This document shows positions 59,001 through 64,000 of a DNA stretch of 64,000 nt, one piece after another (the first letter of the stretch is position 1; the number at the start of each line of letters is the position of its first letter). The stretch lies in contig JAQMWT010000346.1 of assembly GCA_029834535.1 (NCBI GenBank), positions 62,001 to 126,000 of the forward strand, written 5' to 3'. Below the pieces are notes generated by a model. That model ran no database searches. It had not been told where the DNA came from and saw nothing but the letters and a program-made list of their open reading frames with translations. A program made the translations under genes and the position numbers. Source of the stretch: Chrysophaeum taylorii. Its lineage: Eukaryota > Sar > Pelagophyceae > Pelagomonadales > Pelagomonadaceae.

Positions 59001-60218
59001 TCTTTGGTGTCGGCACCCGATTGGCGCGCCTTTGGCAACAAAAGCTCGAGGTGTTCGACGGCCTTGCCGAGACCCTCGCCGCCGCGCCGAGCATGGATTC
59101 GTGCTAACCGAACGTGGGGCTCTAGGGCGGTCTCGTCCGCCGCAATAGCCGCGACGTAAGACCGCTCGGCCCCGCGATCATCGTTGCGGACGTCATAAAG
59201 CAAATTTCCGAGTTCACAATGCGCACGCGAGTTGCTTGGGTCGGCGTTGATGGCCTCGCTAAAGCACGACTCGGCGTCGTCAAAATTAGACCGCGTCTCG
59301 AGCGCCTCGGCCAATTTCTGGAATCGAATCGAAAGCTCACGCGATCCGAGGCGTCGCTCGTCGCCCTCGTCGCCACCTAGTCGCACATACAGGCGAGCCT
59401 CTCGAACTGCGCCCTCGAGCGAGCCCTTATGGTCCATAACCTTCATCAGGTACCAATGAGGTCGTGGATCCGTCGGTCCGAGAGTCGACGCGCGCTTCAA
59501 AACTCGCTCCGCCTCCTCGCCCGGCGCCAGAAAACGTCCGAGCTGGTAGTGGGCCTCTTGATTTCCCTCAAACGCCACGACGGCCGCGCGGTACTCGCCC
59601 TCGGCGTCTTTACTTTGTCCTCGCGCGCTTCCAACAGCAGCCCGAGTTGTACGTGCACGATTGATGCCCATTTCGCGTCGGCATGCTGAAAAGTAGCGCG
59701 CAGTTCTTCCTCGGCTAAGCGCGAATTGCTCAGCGCCTCCCACAAAATCGACCGTAAAAGAAGTGCGCTTCGACGCTGCTTGGATCCGTTTTGAGCGCCA
59801 GCTTGTACTGCCTCTGCGCGGTCTTCTTATCGCGGCGGAGATGCCAGAGCATTCCAGCGTACCGTGCGTGGACCATCGCAAGTTTCGCCTTGTCGCTTTG
59901 TGAGAGTTCGCTGCTCTTCTGTAGCGCGGCTGATTTTGCAGCAGCCTTGTACTTGGCCAGCGCGGCCTCCATGTCTTCGCATTGGCTGCACGTCGCGCGA
60001 TGGCACGTCTCGACGAACCGCTGCGCGCAAGCCCAATACACCTCTCTCGGCCCAATCGACCTGCCACAGATTGAACATGCCCTTCGAGAGCTACCACCAG
60101 AGTAACTCGTTGTCGCCTCGAGACCATCGTGCAGATCACAAAATCGCATTGGTATCGACAAGTCGTCCGCCGATTGCGATTTGGTGACGTCGCCGGTGCC
60201 ACACCCGCACAGAACCAT
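56093..60218 (-). CDS. Large TPR-repeat protein with N-terminal Cys/His finger
   Basis: The start is ATG 60218 (MVLCGCGTGDV). The first exon encodes a Cys/His-rich module (CSICGRSIG ... CHRATCSQC) like a small zinc finger, then helical repeats. A 38-nt GT-AG intron at 59715-59752 restores the frame into AEEELRATFQHADAKWAS. Near 59621-59628, in a CG dinucleotide run, a second phase change is needed to join VQLGLLLEAR to the ~1,180-residue downstream frame. Either a CG-dinucleotide indel (possibly an assembly error) or a 53-nt intron would do it. More than twenty TPR-like units follow (AHFDLGVLL, PHWALMSVK and similar, with A-x-x-x-Y/L spacing). TPR arrays scaffold protein complexes. Start and the second junction are uncertain; the repeats are clear. 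Confidence 0.8.
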
Positions 60219-60713
60219 CGGTGGTTCCACGATTTTGCGAATCCGAGAGCTTTTACTCTGTTGAGTACGGGACGCCCAATGTGGCACTCCCTCGTCGTCT
60301 ATGACTTGCGGCTACTGCTCGAAGAATCGGAACTCATACGCTCCCCTTTTTTTTTTTTTTGAGAGCGGCGAACGTTCGATATTTTGAGAGATGTTGCATC
60401 ATCAGAATGGATTCCAACGCCCTCATCAATTCGCACAATTCTAGGAATGCGAGGTGTATACATACTGATAACACACACGGGTGAAAAGCGAAAGTCCACT
60501 GCAAGTCAAAAGGCAGAAAGATCCAATCGGTTGCTTATCTTGCGATCCTAAAGGCTTCGAGCCTTGAGAAACCTACAAAATTGTTGTTTTCAACTTTCAC
60601 ACACATATTCCACGCGGTTCTGCCACGGAAAGTTGCCCGAAGAGCGGAGCGCTTTCCTTTGACCGCGAAAGACTCCAGCAGCATGAGGTCGGAGAGCCGT
60701 TGGAAGAAGAAAA

Positions 60714-60998
60714 CTAACTAACTAACTAACTTCAGACCTCTCCCGAGCATGGGAGCCAGGCCGGACCGACAGGTGCCAGTCCGGAATCACGGGCCTGTAG
60801 ACGAGGAGCGCCGAAAGGTCGGTCGGCGGAGAGTGACCATCAAGCTTGTCGCCATGCGACGAGGAGACCGCGATGTGACTGACAACCAACTCGTCGATAA
60901 CCTTCCGTCTTCGCCCCCCGGCCATACCCCGTCCCACTGCGAACGTTCCGGCTGCCAACCGGCCCGCCCGGGAGGCGAATAGGTGCCAACCTACGCCG
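60714..60998 (-). mobile_element. SINE-like retroposon, copy 3, with 12-bp target duplication
   Basis: Flanked by perfect GGAAGAAGAAAA at 60702-60713 and 60999-61010. On the minus strand it begins CGGCGTAGGTTGGCACC and ends in a (TTAG)n tail (TAAC repeats at 60714-60730 on the plus strand). It is closely similar to copy 2. The target duplication shows insertion by retroposition. Confidence 0.85.
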
Positions 60999-61010
60999 GG
61001 AAGAAGAAAA

Positions 61011-61361
61011 GCGAGCATATTTCCGTTGGAAAGTAGAGGGCAAAATCATGAACGGGCTGACGTTGTTCAGCAAGGTTTTTGCTCACAGTGTTTAAGCGAA
61101 TTAGCGTGATGTGGAGCTTCGGAGCTCGATTACCAAAGGGGCAAATCCAACACACTCAATCTCAGCAAATATGGCGGTGTGTACTTAAGATGTAAATCTC
61201 ACACACTCTGTTTTCACTCGCGGACTACTCTACACGCGTGAAGAAGGTTAATGCGCTGTCTGCGCCGGAATATTTATTTACCACGCTTGTTCTTCGAAGT
61301 CCTTATTACTAATCGACAGATGTTTGTCTGTCTGTCTGTCTGTTTGTTTGTTTCTTTGTTT
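61011..61361. other. Intergenic with (TGTC)n/(TTTG)n microsatellite
   Basis: No gene recognised. The simple repeat is at about 61320-61360, directly before the copia-type 3' cassette. Confidence 0.6.
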
Positions 61362-61453
61362 GTCTTTAAATGTCGACTGCTAAGAGGGGGGGTGTGTGTG
61401 GGGAGCGTGAAGGATGTGGGTGGGTTGTTTGTCTTTAAATGTCGACTGCTAAG
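61362..61453 (+). repeat. Two copies of the copia-type 3' cassette
   Basis: GTCTTTAAATGTCGACTGCT occurs at 61362 (followed by AAGAGGGGGGG) and at 61431 (followed by AAG and then MITE sequence). Between them lies GTGTGTGTGGGGAGCGTGAA, the probable LTR start also seen near 37480. Confidence 0.7.
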
Positions 61454-61699
61454 ACTCTTACGAGCCGTTAACTATGTCTCAGTTTGTACTAAGACATACT
61501 CAACGGATCGCTGAGCTATGTTCATTTGTACTCAAGCAGTATGTGCCGCCACGCCGCGAGATCGTCGCGATGGAACTAGTCCCCATAGTGAAGTCGGCAT
61601 CCTTTCGTCCCCTCACGCAAAAAAAGGAAAAAGCCCACGCGTTGTAGGACCCGGACCCGTCGTTGCGGCGCGGGCTAGTCTCGTTTTCTTATCCGACCC
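61454..61699. mobile_element. MITE, copy 2 (left end truncated)
   Basis: Almost identical to 33920-34161, including TACTCAAGCAGTATGTGCCG and the right inverted repeat TTTCTTATCCGACCC. The left inverted repeat is replaced by the copia-type 3' cassette, so the two elements are fused here. Confidence 0.75.
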
Positions 61700-61740
61700 G
61701 CGGAGGTTTGGGCGGAGTGTTAGGGGATACAAGTGCAGGC

Positions 61741-62940
61741 CTGTGAGGAAGCTATGACACTTACCCCTGCACCACGTCCCCATTATAGTTCTCACATCTC
61801 CATTTTAGTTCTCACATGGCACCAGGTGCTCGTTCACGATCGAGCCTCTGCTTGACTTCGTGGCGACACCTCCTCGGCTTCAGTTCATTGCTACGTGTTC
61901 GGTTCGTTTCGTCTACCATGTCCTCGATCGAAATTAAAGATAGCAAGCTTTCGCAAAACCTTGATGCCTTCAGCGGTGAGCGACATTTTTTTTTCCACCA
62001 ATGGACACGTCGTCGCGAACATGATCATCTCTACCGGCGATCACATTATCTCGACCAACGATCCTTGGACTAGCATCTCAGCATCTCGCTCTGCAGAAGC
62101 ATCTCGCTGCTCTGAAGAAGAACTTCGCGTCAAGCAACAACGTTGATATCCATGAAAACCGCGACATGAACTTCACGCGAACAACATGACAACCGCGACA
62201 TGAACTTCACGCGACTTTACAAGCGCATTACCGATGTCTACATGGGCCGTGGGGATCGCGTAGCGAACTTCCTCAACAAGTTCATCATCGGAGTATACAA
62301 GTTGCTCGGCATTGTACCTATCAAAGGAGTTCAAGTTGCTCGGCATTGTACCTGATCCGACGTACCCTCGAGTGTGTCCTCGCATTTGACTACGTGCATC
62401 GTGCTTCAAGCCTTACTGGCTTTGTTTTACCGTCTCGCGTTTCGTACCGATGAATGTGGTTCTACCCTTGAGAAGTTCAACAACAACGATGAATGTGGTT
62501 CTACCCTTGAGTAGTTCAACAACAATCAATTTCGATGGCATGCACAACCACTTCCGCCGCGCTATCCGCCGCGTCGTCAACCACGACTTCAGACTCTCCC
62601 AACTGACCTACCCTAGACGCCCCCCTTTCCCAACAACCTGGCTCTGCTCGATTCCGACGCACTACCCGATGTCCTTTTGGCGGCTGCAAGGATCACTTTA
62701 AGGGGGACTGCCGCAAGTTTCAGCTATTCCACGACAACGCCCTACCCACCATCGCCGTTCTTCTCAACAGCGCAACACTTCCAATGACTCCAAAAACACC
62801 CAACAACACCAACCCAAACCCACCACCACTAACACTGCCTTTTCTGCTCCTATGCCTACTCCCACCTTGACTGATTCTAGTTCCACTCCGCCGCTTTTCT
62901 TAATACCACCATCTATTCCACCCCCTTCACCGCCTTAAAC
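61741..62940 (+). pseudogene. copia element, copy 2: leader and gag fragment
   Basis: Starts at TGTGAGGAAGCTATGACAC, exactly where the 5' LTR match of the first copy starts. It then carries the leader and gag start (ATG 61918, MSSIEIKDSKLSQ) with high similarity. The gag is shortened and rearranged (an AACTTCACGCGA duplication near 62166-62215, an exact repeat GATGAATGTGGTTCTACCC at 62450 and 62489). It has a zinc-knuckle remnant near 62670-62715 and a Pro/Thr-rich linker with stops. Not functional. Confidence 0.8.
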
Positions 62941-62956
62941 GGCCACACCCACCGTC

Positions 62957-63349
62957 TCACATACCCCTCCCGATACTCTGCCTCATGCCAATCAAGTTAA
63001 TTCCAAGTCGGCGTGTGTACCGCCGAATGTCTGATGCAAGCACATCAACAACTCCATCCCACGGAAGCCCCTCGTTTTTGTTTTTAGCTCCCATTGCACA
63101 GGCGCCTCGTTCTGTATTTTCCGCTATTCGTTGCTCAGCCCCTCGTTCTGTATTTTCCCCTCGTCGTTGCTCCTCTCCTCGTTCTGTCTTTTCACCTCGT
63201 CGTTGCTCCCCCTCCTCGTTCTGTATTTCGCCTATTCGTTGCTCCACTCCCCGTTGTGCATTTTCAGCTATTCGTTGATCCACTCCTCGTTGTGCTTGTC
63301 GGTTTTGGTAAAACCATTTTCGTGCTTCCTGTGTGGTTGGATCGCTCAT
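62957..63349 (-). CDS. Charged repeat protein, 12-residue tandem repeats
   Basis: 130 residues, ATG at 63349. Begins MSDPTTQEARKWFYQNRQAQ, then about five imperfect repeats of the type R-G-x-E-Q-R-x-x-E-x-T-E encoded by a 36-bp tandem DNA repeat, and a different C-terminus. The composition is more protein-like than any other frame over the repeat. It lies between a gag fragment and an unknown ORF, so it may be a transposon-embedded ORF or chance. Confidence 0.35.
   Translation of the reverse strand: MSDPTTQEARKWFYQNRQAQRGVDQRIAENAQRGVEQRIGEIQNEEGEQRRGEKTERGEEQRRGENTERGAEQRIAENTERGACAMGAKNKNEGLPWDGVVDVLASDIRRYTRRLGINLIGMRQSIGRGM
63106..63296. repeat. 36-bp minisatellite
   Basis: About five copies of a unit like CCTCGTTCTGTATTTTCCCC followed by TCGTCGTTGCTC, diverged by point changes, in phase with codons on the minus strand. 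Confidence 0.8.
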
Positions 63350-63565
63350 CTTCGGGATCCTGGACAGACGCTTCTTTGCTGTGTGATTTGTGGTTCTCCT
63401 TCACGCACTTTTTCGCCGTTTTTCTGACCTTTAAAATTCGGTTTTGCTATCGACGTGAATTCCGTGTTCAGCACCCGCGACGCTATCTGCAAGCTATCTG
63501 CAACGTTCTTACGTGCCACAACTGTTTTGCCACTGTCTCCAACTTCTACCGCAGCCTATTCGAGT

Positions 63566-64000
63566 ATGACAAGCGAAGCTCGCCGCTTGCTCCTCCAACG
63601 TTGGCCCATATGGCAATTTCGTTCTTGCGACTGCGAAAACGGGCCACTTTCTTATCTGTCACAGCAGGCTGGCATACAGCAGCCTGGTCTACCTGTGTTC
63701 GTTCCTTACACCGCTGGCGCGTCCGAAGTCTTCCATCTTCGCGTACAGGACGCGGTCGTGCCCATGGCAACTTGCTCGCGCCACAAAAACCAAACACCCA
63801 CGTTCGCATCAAACCTGTTTACGCCTGTTTTGGATTCTGTCGACTCCGACCATCGTCATACCCTGGTCACCATGCAACATATCTGCCCAAAGGCCATGTT
63901 CTCATCAGACGTCTGGTACACCGCCATCATATGTACCAGCTTGTGTTTCCGCTATCTTTGCCCCGCTGCGATCCTCAGTGGCAACAATCGTCTAACGCAC
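63566..64000 (+). CDS. Unknown ORF running off the right edge
   Basis: At least 145 codons without a stop from ATG 63566 (MTSEARRLLLQRWPIWQ), continuing past the window. Frame use is coherent (Trp, Cys and His present, no low complexity). It does not match the gag-protease region of the first copia copy at this position. It may be a divergent transposon protein or a host gene. Confidence 0.4.
   Translation, partial: MTSEARRLLLQRWPIWQFRSCDCENGPLSYLSQQAGIQQPGLPVFVPYTAGASEVFHLRVQDAVVPMATCSRHKNQTPTFASNLFTPVLDSVDSDHRHTLVTMQHICPKAMFSSDVWYTAIICTSLCFRYLCPAAILSGNNRLTH

Noticed and set aside
59600-59652. 53-nt intron in the TPR gene
   Set aside because: The acceptor is GAG instead of CAG/TAG, and the removed stretch reads as a good TPR helix; a CG-dinucleotide indel is more likely.

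Overview
This is nuclear DNA of a eukaryotic microbe, most likely a photosynthetic protist with a complex (secondary, red-lineage) plastid such as a stramenopile alga. The lineage is an inference. The grounds are: two proteins (19258 and 45017) begin with a signal peptide followed by a transit-peptide-like stretch; introns are extremely short; genes are densely packed; and an LC8 dynein light chain, a metacaspase, a mitotic-type kinase fold, ubiquitin-reading modules and two classes of LTR retrotransposon are present. No bacterial operon logic, rRNA or convincing tRNA was seen. Ten introns could be placed from frame continuity and conserved protein motifs. All are GT-AG, 37 to 51 nt long, usually with GTGAG or GTGCG donors.

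Layout. 1-5.0 kb (minus strand): a decayed LTR-type retroelement with gag, retropepsin and then a cytosine-5 DNA methyltransferase-like domain in the same reading frame. It runs off the left edge and is interrupted by a TGA, a 35-bp duplication, a SINE-like insertion with a perfect 10-bp target duplication, and a TAG. 5.9-11.3 kb (plus): a Ty1/copia element with gag, protease, integrase, reverse transcriptase and RNase H, broken by two stops and a frameshift. 12.5-13.9 kb: a metacaspase with two WW modules. 14.2-18.0 kb: a Mutator-like DNA transposon with perfect 40-bp terminal inverted repeats and a damaged transposase. 18.1-20.5 kb: a coiled-coil gene and a plastid-targeted membrane protein whose start codons are 15 bp apart. 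22.3-33.4 kb: three hypothetical genes, one a 2,400-residue intronless coiled-coil protein.

33.9-35.8 kb: a MITE, a RanBP2-zinc-finger/ubiquitin-interacting-motif protein and an Fyv7-like ribosome-biogenesis factor. 35.8-38.6 kb: transposon debris. 38.6-46.5 kb: LC8 dynein light chain, a PH-domain protein, a six-exon sulfotransferase, a SINE-like copy, a probable thylakoid-lumen protein and an EXO1/FEN-family nuclease. 48.0-51.7 kb: an EF-hand/TKL-type kinase and an ankyrin protein. 53.5-60.2 kb: a small membrane protein, a 2-oxoglutarate/Fe(II) dioxygenase, a basic hypothetical protein and a very large TPR protein. 60.7-64.0 kb: a third SINE-like copy, a second MITE copy, fragments of a second copia copy, and a 36-bp tandem-repeat ORF.

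The housekeeping genes look like independent single genes, not a pathway. What links the window is mobile DNA: at least five families (methyltransferase retroelement, copia, MULE, MITE, SINE-like) nest in or abut one another. The single most unusual item is the methyltransferase domain carried by the retroelement.
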